DNA of 5,615 nucleotides from Burkholderiales bacterium (GTDB taxonomy: Bacteria; Pseudomonadota; Gammaproteobacteria; Burkholderiales; SG8-39): contig JADLDQ010000291.1 of NCBI GenBank assembly GCA_020846575.1, positions 1 to 5,615 of the forward strand, given 5' to 3'. Within the stretch, counting starts at the first letter, position 1. Every line of letters starts with the position of its first letter. Of this stretch, positions 1 to 4,810 are shown in pieces. A program made the position numbers and the translations under genes. The notes beneath the pieces were generated by a model. That model saw only the letters and a list, made by a program, of their open reading frames with translations. It was not told the origin of the DNA and made no database searches.

Positions 1-697
1 CAAAGAGTTGCTGCAGGGGCAGAAACGCGGCATCGCGGTGGCCCTGCGCAAAGCGAAGCTGGAACTGCGCAAACTCGATCGCCTGGTGCAGGCAGGTCGG
101 ATCTCGGGAAGCAACCTGGCGCAACGGGTCACCAAGGCGCTCGCCCGGGAACATCTGTCGAGCTTCGTTGTAACCACCATCGCCGGCACCGAGAAAGTCC
201 CGGCGTTGCGATGGCACGTCGACGCGGCTCTACGCCGCCAACTGGAGACGACCCGGCTTGGTCGGCGGGTACTGTGCACGGATCGTCACAACTGGAGCAC
301 CGGTCGGATTGTGCATGCCTTCCGCGGCCAGTGGAACGTCGAGGAGATGTTCCGCAGGGCAAAGAAAGGCGGCGTGGTGCCCTGGGGGCCGTCGCATCAG
401 TGGGCCGATGGATCACTACGCCTGCACACCTTCGCGACCGTAGTGGGACTGATGCTGGTGAGTCTGGCGAAGATCGCACTCGGGACGGAGGCTTCACTAC
501 GCAAGACCATGGCGAGCCTGGGAGAAATCCGAGCAACGTTGGTGCGTACGACGACTGGCGGCGCGGGACGACGGCCAACGGTGATGCTTGCCCCGGAGTT
601 GACAACCGAGCAGCGCCGCACGGTAAAGGTCTTCGATCTGGAGCGCTGGTTTCCAGATATTCTTTCATGCATGACGGCCCGACCTATCAAGCTATGA
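1..697 (+). CDS. IS1634-type (IS4 superfamily) DDE transposase, C-terminal part
   Basis: This is the C-terminal ~230 residues of a cut-and-paste transposase. The reading frame is open to the left edge (first whole codon at base 2), so the true start and the first catalytic aspartates lie outside the window; the TTG at base 8 is not a believable start. Numbering residues from that TTG, a VLCTDRHNWST segment (about 88-98) is followed by a FRGQWNVEEMFRRAKK block (105-120). This matches the Y-x-x-R...E...K signature of IS4-superfamily enzymes, with E112 or E113 as the catalytic glutamate. Next comes a W-x-P-x-H-x-W-x-D-like stretch (PWGPSHQWADG, 125-135) and a hydrophobic segment, an arrangement typical of the IS1634 family. 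The C-terminus (…VFDLERWFPDIL…) looks complete. The family call is from motifs recalled, not a search. Confidence 0.85.
   Translation, partial: KELLQGQKRGIAVALRKAKLELRKLDRLVQAGRISGSNLAQRVTKALAREHLSSFVVTTIAGTEKVPALRWHVDAALRRQLETTRLGRRVLCTDRHNWSTGRIVHAFRGQWNVEEMFRRAKKGGVVPWGPSHQWADGSLRLHTFATVVGLMLVSLAKIALGTEASLRKTMASLGEIRATLVRTTTGGAGRRPTVMLAPELTTEQRRTVKVFDLERWFPDILSCMTARPIKL
1..697 (+). mobile_element. Right-hand part of an IS1634-like insertion sequence, right end unresolved
   Basis: The transposase fragment implies that the window opens inside an insertion sequence. Only its right portion is present, so the terminal inverted repeat cannot be recognised by comparing the two ends. The outer boundary should lie in the non-coding 698-804, before the MFS gene. 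I could not see a target-site duplication because the other flank is missing. The coordinates given cover only the supported coding part. Confidence 0.65.
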
Positions 698-804
698 ACG
701 ACGCGGGGAAAACGTCGATTTGCCTCGCTCTCATGCGAAGGCAGGGCTAGGCCGCGGTTCACCCCTTCACCGCAGCAGCACGAAGCAGAACCGCCGGCGC
801 GGCC
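698..804. other. Gap between transposase and MFS gene; holds the presumed IS right end
   Basis: This 107-bp stretch has no convincing gene. The frame of the downstream MFS gene is closed by an in-frame TAG at 748-750, so that gene cannot extend into the transposase. The right terminal inverted repeat of the insertion sequence and the promoter of the MFS gene should both fall here. No strong -35/-10 pair and no clear Shine-Dalgarno sequence before base 805 are visible. Confidence 0.5.
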
Positions 805-2085
805 ATGCCTCACGAAGCCACGCCCCGTGCATGCGCACGGGCGTCCATCCTCGCGCCCTTCCGGGTAAGCAGCTTCCGCTTCCAGTGGCCGGCGGATCTG
901 GCCACCTCGTGGGCGTTCGAAATGGAGAACCTGATCCTCGCCTGGTACGTGCTGGTCGAGACGCAGTCGGTGCTGGTGCTCACGGTGTACGCGACCCTGC
1001 TGCAGCTGGGCACGCTGCTCGGGCCGATGTTCGGGGTAGCGGGCGACCGCGTCGGCCAGCGCACCCTGCTCGCGGGAATGCGGGCGGTGTACGTGAGCCT
1101 CGCCACCACGATCATGATCCTCGCCTTTGCCGGCAGGCTCTCGCCCTACTACGTGCTCGCGCTCGCCGCGGTGTCGGGCCTGGTGCGCCCCTCGGACATC
1201 GGCATACGCGCCGCGCTGATCGGCGAGACCGTGCCCGGCTCCCTGCTCATGGCCGCGATGGGCATTCAGCGCACCACCCAGGATTCAGCGCGCATCGTGG
1301 GCGCGCTCTCGGGAGCCGGACTGGTCGCGGCGCTCGGCATCGGCCCGGCCTACGCCGTGGTCGCGGGGTTCTACGTGGCGGGCCTCGCCCTCACGCTGGT
1401 GCCCGGCGTGAGGCTCGGCCGGCCGCAAGTCGCATCCAGGAGCAGCGCGCGCCCGCGGCCCTCGCCCTGGAGCGACTTGAAGGAGGGCCTCGCCTACGTC
1501 TGGAACACGCCCTTGCTGCTCGCGCTGATGTGCTATGCCCTGCTGCTCAACGGGACCGTGTTTCCGCTGTTCAATGCGCTCCTGCCGGTGGTGGCGAAGG
1601 AGGTCTACCAGGCCGGCCAGACCACGCTGGGCTACATGCTCGCCTGCGCCTCGGGCGGCGCCCTCGCCGGTGCGCTCGCGGTGAGCCGCTTCGGCGGCGT
1701 TGCCAGGCCGATGCGCCTGGCGTTCTACGCGGGCGCCGGCTGGTTCGCGATGATGTTGGTGTTCGCGCAGGTGACCCAGCCGGTGCTCGGGATGGCGGTC
1801 CTCGCCTGCGCCGGCATCGCCCAGACCGCCGGCCTCGTCCCCTTGTCCACCGTGCTCCTGCGCCATTCCGAGCAGCAGTTCCGGGGACGCATCATGGGCA
1901 TACGGATGCTGGTGATCTACGCCAACGTGCCGGGACTGCTGCTGTTCGGGCCGCTGTTCGCGGCGTTCGGCTACGCGCTCACCGCGACGCTGTACTGCCT
2001 GTTCGGCCTCGCCGTGAGCGCGCTCATCGTGCTGCGCTGGCGTGACTGCCTGTGGTCGTCGCGGGCGCGGGCCAACACCCGCTGA
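805..2085 (+). CDS. Major facilitator superfamily transporter, MFS_3/EntS-like exporter
   Basis: This is a 426-residue inner-membrane secondary transporter, probably a proton-coupled exporter; its substrate cannot be read from the sequence. About ten to twelve hydrophobic segments are visible, grouped as an N-terminal half (about 40-200) and a C-terminal half (about 232-410). They are joined by a basic, hydrophilic loop near 201-228 (rich in R, S and P). The MFS signature motif A, G-x-x-x-D-R-x-G-x-R, is at residues 77-86 (G77, D81, R82, G84, R86). The FRGRIMGIRML segment (359-369) is typical of the MFS_3 (transmembrane secretion effector, enterobactin-exporter-like) group. The length is normal for the family. 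ATG 805 is the only start downstream of the in-frame stop at 748-750, although its Shine-Dalgarno sequence is poor. It is transcribed toward the leftward lipoprotein/decarboxylase genes and away from the IS. No adjacent biosynthetic gene indicates a cargo. Confidence 0.88.
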   Translation: MPHEATPRACARASILAPFRVSSFRFQWPADLATSWAFEMENLILAWYVLVETQSVLVLTVYATLLQLGTLLGPMFGVAGDRVGQRTLLAGMRAVYVSLATTIMILAFAGRLSPYYVLALAAVSGLVRPSDIGIRAALIGETVPGSLLMAAMGIQRTTQDSARIVGALSGAGLVAALGIGPAYAVVAGFYVAGLALTLVPGVRLGRPQVASRSSARPRPSPWSDLKEGLAYVWNTPLLLALMCYALLLNGTVFPLFNALLPVVAKEVYQAGQTTLGYMLACASGGALAGALAVSRFGGVARPMRLAFYAGAGWFAMMLVFAQVTQPVLGMAVLACAGIAQTAGLVPLSTVLLRHSEQQFRGRIMGIRMLVIYANVPGLLLFGPLFAAFGYALTATLYCLFGLAVSALIVLRWRDCLWSSRARANTR

Positions 2086-2093
2086 GCATCCTT

Positions 2094-2112
2094 GCGGCGC
2101 CCCCTGCGCCGC
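2094..2112. terminator. GC-rich hairpin between convergent genes, candidate bidirectional terminator
   Basis: A perfect 7-bp stem (GCGGCGC 2094-2100 with GCGCCGC 2106-2112) encloses a 5-nt loop. It lies 8 bp after the MFS stop and 5 bp after the stop of the convergent lipoprotein gene, which is where a shared terminator would be expected. Neither strand has a T-run after the stem, so intrinsic termination is not assured. Confidence 0.4.
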
Positions 2113-2117
2113 GGCGC

Positions 2118-2246
2118 CTACTTGCGCGCCTTCTCCTGCAGCACCTCGCCGGCCCGCTCGATGTCCTGCCCCAGGCCGCGCATGGTGTTGCAGCCGGAAA
2201 GGACCGTGGCGCAGGCGAGGAGCAGCGCGATCATGCCTCGTGTCAT
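2118..2246 (-). CDS. Entericidin A/B-like small lipoprotein
   Basis: A 42-residue lipoprotein precursor, too short for usual gene-length cutoffs. The N-terminus is a hydrophobic signal (residues 5-16) ending in the lipobox LSGC (16-19), so C19 would be lipidated after signal peptidase II cleavage, leaving a mature peptide of 24 residues. The mature start CNTMRGLGQDIERAGE (19-34) is the recognisable entericidin signature, followed by a short charged tail ending in RK. In E. coli, EcnA and EcnB are small envelope lipoproteins described as an antidote/toxin pair linked to stationary-phase lysis; many proteobacteria carry a single copy of unproven role. Only one copy is seen here. The ATG at 2246 follows a weak AAGG about 9 nt upstream; M5 is an alternative start. 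The gene lies 85 bp behind the decarboxylase beta gene on the same strand, so co-transcription is possible. Its location next to a thiamine-diphosphate enzyme suggests no functional link. Confidence 0.85.
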   Translation of the reverse strand: MTRGMIALLLACATVLSGCNTMRGLGQDIERAGEVLQEKARK

Positions 2247-2295
2247 GTGAAACGCCTTGCGCCGGATTGCCGTGCCGCCATTTTCCTCTCGTCTC

Positions 2296-2311
2296 AGGCG
2301 GACTCCCGCCT
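2296..2311 (-). other. Short perfect hairpin between decarboxylase beta gene and lipoprotein gene
   Basis: AGGCGG (2296-2301) and CCGCCT (2306-2311) pair perfectly around a 4-nt loop, about 20 bp past the stop of the leftward decarboxylase beta gene. There is no U-run behind it on the minus strand (the bases are A-rich), so it would be at best a weak terminator, a processing point or an mRNA-stabilising structure between the two genes. Confidence 0.3.
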
Positions 2312-2331
2312 TCGATACCGCCTGTGGCGCC

Positions 2332-2898
2332 TCACGAAGCCGCCAGCGCCTTCCTGAACTTCTCCCGGTACTCCACCGCGTACAGCCGCTCGAAGTCCTC
2401 CGGGTACTTCGCCCCGGGCTCGACCTCCAGTTCCACGAAGATCGGCCCCTGTTCCTTCAGGATCTCTCCGAGACTCGCCTCCCAGCCAGCCAGACTGTCG
2501 AACGAGTACACGCCGCGGTAGCCGGCCTCGCGGGCGAACGCGGCGAAGCGCACGCGCTCGCGCCCGGGAATCGGCACCGCGCCGTTGGTCTCGTAGGTGC
2601 CGTTGCGGCAAACGCAGTGGACCAGGTTCTGCGGCGCCGCGTTCGCGATGGTGACCAGCGACCCCAGGTTCATGAGCAGGCTCCCGTCCCCATCCAGCAC
2701 CACCACCCGCCGATCGGGCCGGCCGAGCGCGATGCCCAGCGCGTGGGAGGAGCCCTGGCCCATCGCCCCGGTGAAGGTGTAGTTGAGCTCGTGCGGCGCG
2801 ATCTGGATCCACTCCTGCGCCGCGGTGTAGACCGCCACCACCACCTCGGCGGTGCGATGCCTTGCAAGCGCCTTCAGGCACTCGTCGCGCTTCATCAT
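2332..2898 (-). CDS. Thiamine-diphosphate decarboxylase beta subunit (sulfopyruvate/phosphonopyruvate decarboxylase family, ComE-like)
   Basis: This 188-residue protein is the cofactor-binding (PP) half of a split thiamine-diphosphate (ThDP) enzyme. The ThDP/Mg motif is clear: G70-D71-G72-S73, then 26 residues to N99 in CRNGTYETNG, where D71 and N99 would hold Mg2+. The segment FTGAMGQGSSHALGIALG (42-59) precedes it, as in ComE and phosphonopyruvate decarboxylase. Known family members decarboxylate 3-sulfopyruvate to sulfoacetaldehyde (ComDE) or phosphonopyruvate to phosphonoacetaldehyde; the actual 2-oxo acid substrate here is unknown. The gene starts at ATG 2898, eight nucleotides after GGAG (2907-2910 on the minus strand). 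Its ATGA overlaps the stop of the alpha gene by 4 nt, implying equal, coupled synthesis of the two subunits. A second ATG immediately follows. No sulfoacetaldehyde acetyltransferase, sulfolactate or phosphonate gene is present in the window to decide the substrate. Confidence 0.85.
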   Translation of the reverse strand: MMKRDECLKALARHRTAEVVVAVYTAAQEWIQIAPHELNYTFTGAMGQGSSHALGIALGRPDRRVVVLDGDGSLLMNLGSLVTIANAAPQNLVHCVCRNGTYETNGAVPIPGRERVRFAAFAREAGYRGVYSFDSLAGWEASLGEILKEQGPIFVELEVEPGAKYPEDFERLYAVEYREKFRKALAAS

Positions 2899-3395
2899 GG
2901 GTGCGGCTCCGTTCCGATCAGCAGCACCACCGGCATCGAGCGCCCGTAGGCCGCCTCGATGGCGGGCGCCACCTTCTCCACGTCCCTGGTCTCATCGATC
3001 AGCAGGTGATCGATCTGCAGCGCCTCCAGCACCGGCTCGACGATGCGCAGCCCGTAGCGCTTGGAGCGCGCGGGCGCGACGCCCGGCTCCTTTTGCAGCA
3101 GACCCACCATCATGCACACCGGGTTCATCAACTCGTACGCCACGCCCCGCAGGGCGTTCACCGAGTCGAGCAGCCCGGTGTGCTGCATCAGGAGCAGCGC
3201 GCGCTGCCCGGCCGCGTGCAGCCCGGCGCAGATCGACACGCCCTCGTCCTCCTTGCAGACCTGCACCACGCGCATCTCCGGGTCGGCGAGCAGCGGCTTC
3301 AACACGTGTTCGCTGGTGGTCCTGTCCGGCAGCGCCACCACGAAGCGGATGCCCGAGGCCTTCACCGCCTGAATCAACGCGGCCGCGTTCAGCAC
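2895..3395 (-). CDS. Thiamine-diphosphate decarboxylase alpha subunit (sulfopyruvate/phosphonopyruvate decarboxylase family, ComD-like)
   Basis: This 166-residue protein is the pyrimidine-binding (PYR) half of the split ThDP enzyme completed by the downstream beta subunit; the active site would form at their interface. CKEDEGVSICAGLHAAG (47-63) carries the conserved glutamate (E51 most likely) that activates the aminopyrimidine ring. The stretch LLLMQHTGLLDSVNALRG (67-84) corresponds to the MQ-x-x-GLG-x-x-x-NAL pattern of ComD and phosphonopyruvate decarboxylases; L76 stands where glycine is usual. The start is GTG 3395, preceded at good spacing by GGGAGAAGGG on the minus strand; no in-frame ATG fits better. 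The product is cytoplasmic. Together the subunits (166 + 188 residues) approximate single-chain phosphonopyruvate decarboxylases of about 380 residues. The leader contains a 17-bp tandem repeat. Substrate is unresolved; acetolactate-synthase-type activity is unlikely because the central domain is absent. Confidence 0.83.
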   Translation of the reverse strand: MLNAAALIQAVKASGIRFVVALPDRTTSEHVLKPLLADPEMRVVQVCKEDEGVSICAGLHAAGQRALLLMQHTGLLDSVNALRGVAYELMNPVCMMVGLLQKEPGVAPARSKRYGLRIVEPVLEALQIDHLLIDETRDVEKVAPAIEAAYGRSMPVVLLIGTEPHP

Positions 3396-3414
3396 AGCCC
3401 TTCTCCCGGCAGAT

Positions 3415-3448
3415 TCATTCGTCCCTCCCGCTCATTCGTCCCTCCCGC
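3415..3448 (-). repeat. 17-bp perfect tandem duplication in the decarboxylase leader
   Basis: The 17-mer TCATTCGTCCCTCCCGC occurs twice head to tail (3415-3431 and 3432-3448) with no mismatch. On the minus strand, which is the leader of the decarboxylase alpha gene, each copy reads GCGGGAGGGACGAATGA and so contains a Shine-Dalgarno-like GGGAGG followed at close spacing by ATG. The copy nearer the gene ends about 20 bp before its GTG start. Confidence 0.85.
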
Positions 3449-3582
3449 CCGTCCGGTCCGGCAAAGCGGCTATGCTACATCAGCCGGGGCACAACGCCGC
3501 CGCAGCAACGAGCGCTGGCGCGCCGAGCCGCAGCGGATGATCGACGAGCGCGGCCCGCGCCGGCAGTCGATTCCCCTCTTCT

Positions 3583-3598
3583 CGGCGCCGCGGCGCCG
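3583..3598. repeat. 16-bp perfect palindrome
   Basis: CGGCGCCGCGGCGCCG equals its own reverse complement. It sits 26 bp upstream of the -35-like element of the GST gene. It may be an operator half-site cluster or simply a GC-rich slippage product, since it overlaps the start of the 18-bp tandem repeat. Confidence 0.5.
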
Positions 3599-3628
3599 CC
3601 CGCCAATGACGCGCCGCCCGCCAGTGAC
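3593..3628 (+). repeat. 18-bp tandem repeat, one mismatch
   Basis: GCGCCGCCCGCCAATGAC (3593-3610) is followed directly by a second copy (3611-3628) differing only by A to G at 3624. Each copy ends in a TGAC, which in the second copy supplies most of the candidate -35 element of the GST promoter; the first copy thus carries a similar element 18 bp upstream. Confidence 0.8.
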
Positions 3629-3652
3629 GTCGAACTCACGCTCGCGTAAGAT
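3624..3652 (+). promoter_or_regulatory. Candidate sigma-70-type promoter for the GST gene
   Basis: GTGACG (3624-3629, 4 of 6 to TTGACA) and TAAGAT (3647-3652, 4 of 6 to TATAAT) are separated by exactly 17 bp. The predicted transcript would start near 3659 and carry a leader of about 80 nt containing the 3687-3717 dyad. Sequence match only; GC-rich intergenic DNA yields such matches by chance. Confidence 0.4.
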
Positions 3653-3686
3653 GCAGGACCGGAGCGGTCGCTGCTTCACCGTTCAA

Positions 3687-3717
3687 CAGCTTGCAGGACA
3701 TCGCGTGCTGCAGGCTG
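3687..3717 (+). promoter_or_regulatory. Imperfect inverted repeat ahead of the GST ribosome-binding site
   Basis: CAGCTTGCAG (3687-3696) pairs with CTGCAGGCTG (3708-3717) through nine Watson-Crick pairs and one G-U wobble, with an 11-nt centre. It ends 13 bp before the Shine-Dalgarno sequence at 3731. It could be a dyad operator for a dimeric repressor or an RNA hairpin in the leader; nothing in the window identifies the regulator. Confidence 0.4.
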
Positions 3718-3741
3718 CCGCTCACCGCTTGGGAGGCGTCC

Positions 3742-4641
3742 ATGTCGGAACCACGTAATACACCGGGGCCTCGGACGGCGTCGCCCGGCGCGGACGTGAT
3801 CGAGTTGTATCACTCGATGGAGTCCATCTGTTCGGAACGGGTCAGGATCACGCTCCACGAGAAGCATATCGCCGGCTGGATCAGCCATGAAATCCGGCTC
3901 TTCGAAGACGAACAGTTCAACCCCGAGTATCTGAAGCTGAACCCGAAAGCGCAGGTGCCCACGCTCGTTCACAACGGGCATGTCGTACGCGAATCGTCGA
4001 TCATCTGCAATTACCTGGATCAGGTCTATCCCGATCCGCCGCTGAAACCCGCGACGCCGCATGGCCAATCGCGCATGCAGGAGTGGATAAAGGCCTCGGA
4101 CGAAGCGCTGTACCAGGCGGTATCGTCGCTCAGCTTCAGCTCGGTGTTTCGCGAGCGCCTCATGGCCAGGCCCGAAGACGTCCGCGAAGCGCATTTTCGC
4201 AAGCAGACCGACATGGAAAGGACGCACCGCCAGCGCGGCTGTGTTGCCGACGGGCTGGCGTCGCCCTATGTGCTGCGCGCCGTCGTCGCCTGGGAAAAGA
4301 TGGCCGGGAACATCGAGGAACAGTTGGAATCCGGCGGACCGTGGCTGATGGGCGAGCAGTTCACACTTGCGGAAATCGCTCTTGCGCCATTCTTCACACG
4401 CGTGAGCGACCTCCAATACCTCGCCATCTTCCTTGAAGGGCGGCCACACGTGACGCACTGGTGGGGCCGCATGCAGCGACGTGCGAGCTTTCTCGCCGCC
4501 GAAGTCAACTGCGGGCCGGAGAACACGGCCGCTTATATCGAAGCCGGGAAACGCCATGGAGCGCAGATTCGCGCGTTGCGCGACCGCTATCGCACCGATC
4601 CCTACGCATGCGGCATGGCCTACCGTGCCCTGGACAAGTGA
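3742..4641 (+). CDS. Glutathione S-transferase family protein, LigF/beta-type-like
   Basis: A 299-residue cytoplasmic GST. The N-terminal thioredoxin-like domain runs from about residue 18 to 98: ELYHSMESICSERVRITL (21-38) carries the active-site region (S25/S28/C30 are candidate glutathione-activating residues). NPKAQVPTLVHNGHVVRESS (67-86) has the cis-proline P73 and the glutathione-binding E84-S85 pair. The all-helical domain follows from about 110, with the N-capping-like FTLAEIALAPF (207-217). The ICNYLDQVYP stretch and the helical-domain spacing recall lignin beta-etherase LigF and related catabolic GSTs, which use glutathione to cleave or dehalogenate aromatic substrates; the substrate here is not determinable. 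It is longer than typical beta GSTs (~200-220), with a ~17-residue polar N-terminal extension and ~45 residues after the last core helix. ATG 3742 is chosen because GGGAGG (3731-3736) precedes it by 5 nt; the in-frame TTG at 3691 has no such site. Confidence 0.87.
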   Translation: MSEPRNTPGPRTASPGADVIELYHSMESICSERVRITLHEKHIAGWISHEIRLFEDEQFNPEYLKLNPKAQVPTLVHNGHVVRESSIICNYLDQVYPDPPLKPATPHGQSRMQEWIKASDEALYQAVSSLSFSSVFRERLMARPEDVREAHFRKQTDMERTHRQRGCVADGLASPYVLRAVVAWEKMAGNIEEQLESGGPWLMGEQFTLAEIALAPFFTRVSDLQYLAIFLEGRPHVTHWWGRMQRRASFLAAEVNCGPENTAAYIEAGKRHGAQIRALRDRYRTDPYACGMAYRALDK

Positions 4642-4688
4642 TCGGGGTGCTCTGAAGCCGCGACAGTCGCAAGCTGATTCCGGACGTC

Positions 4689-4702
4689 CACCCCATGGGG
4701 TG
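4689..4702. promoter_or_regulatory. 14-bp perfect palindrome between GST and Bug genes
   Basis: CACCCCATGGGGTG is self-complementary and lies 47 bp after the GST stop and 108 bp before the Bug start. The size and symmetry suit a dimeric regulator's operator, or a small hairpin-forming element. There is no U-run to make it an intrinsic terminator, and no regulator gene is in view. Confidence 0.35.
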
Positions 4703-4750
4703 CGGCGCCGGCGATGGCCGCCACGCTCTGCAGCGAAGCGGACTTCGGTT

Positions 4751-4777
4751 CCGGGCCGGCGCACCGGCGCTGCCCGG
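4751..4777 (+). other. Nested GC inverted repeat upstream of the Bug gene
   Basis: Outer arms CCGGGC (4751-4756) and GCCCGG (4772-4777) enclose inner CGG/CCG arms around the loop CGCA, giving a bulged hairpin. It ends about 20 bp before the Shine-Dalgarno sequence of the Bug gene. It could mark the end of the GST transcript or be leader structure; no T-run follows. Confidence 0.25.
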
Positions 4778-4810
4778 ATCACACCTGAACCAACGCACGG
4801 GAGAACCACG

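Larger units (their letters stand above)
3396..3741. other. Divergent intergenic region with repeats and promoter signals
   Basis: About 346 bp separate the leftward decarboxylase alpha gene from the rightward GST gene. Reading frames crossing it are arginine/proline-rich shadows without start signals, and I see no credible gene. It contains a perfect 17-bp tandem duplication (3415-3448), a 16-bp palindrome (3583-3598), an 18-bp tandem repeat (3593-3628), a possible rightward promoter (3624-3652) and an imperfect dyad (3687-3717). Both flanking transcripts must be controlled from here. No clear leftward -35/-10 pair is visible. Confidence 0.6.

Noticed and set aside
720..2045. 441-codon rightward open frame overlapping the MFS gene
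   Set aside because: It is rich in Arg, Ala, Gly and His with no family motif, the usual shadow of a GC-rich gene in the +1 frame. The 805-2085 frame has MFS motif A and membrane segments.
3396..3470. THI-box (TPP) riboswitch ahead of the ThDP enzyme genes
   Set aside because: No CUGAGA or other THI-element consensus segments are visible in the leader, and such switches normally control thiamine synthesis or uptake rather than ThDP-using enzymes.
3415..3628. Possible CRISPR-like or iteron-like array
   Set aside because: Only two copies each of two unrelated, directly abutting 17- and 18-bp units, without spacers; these are simple tandem duplications.
3691..3741. N-terminal extension of the GST from TTG 3691
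   Set aside because: The TTG lacks a ribosome-binding site and lies inside the dyad, whereas ATG 3742 has GGGAGG at ideal spacing and the extension adds no domain.
2852..3758. Rightward open frames opposite the decarboxylase alpha gene, extending through the intergenic region
   Set aside because: Composition is Arg/Pro/Ala low-complexity and no homology pattern is visible; the minus-strand ThDP enzyme explains the coding signal.
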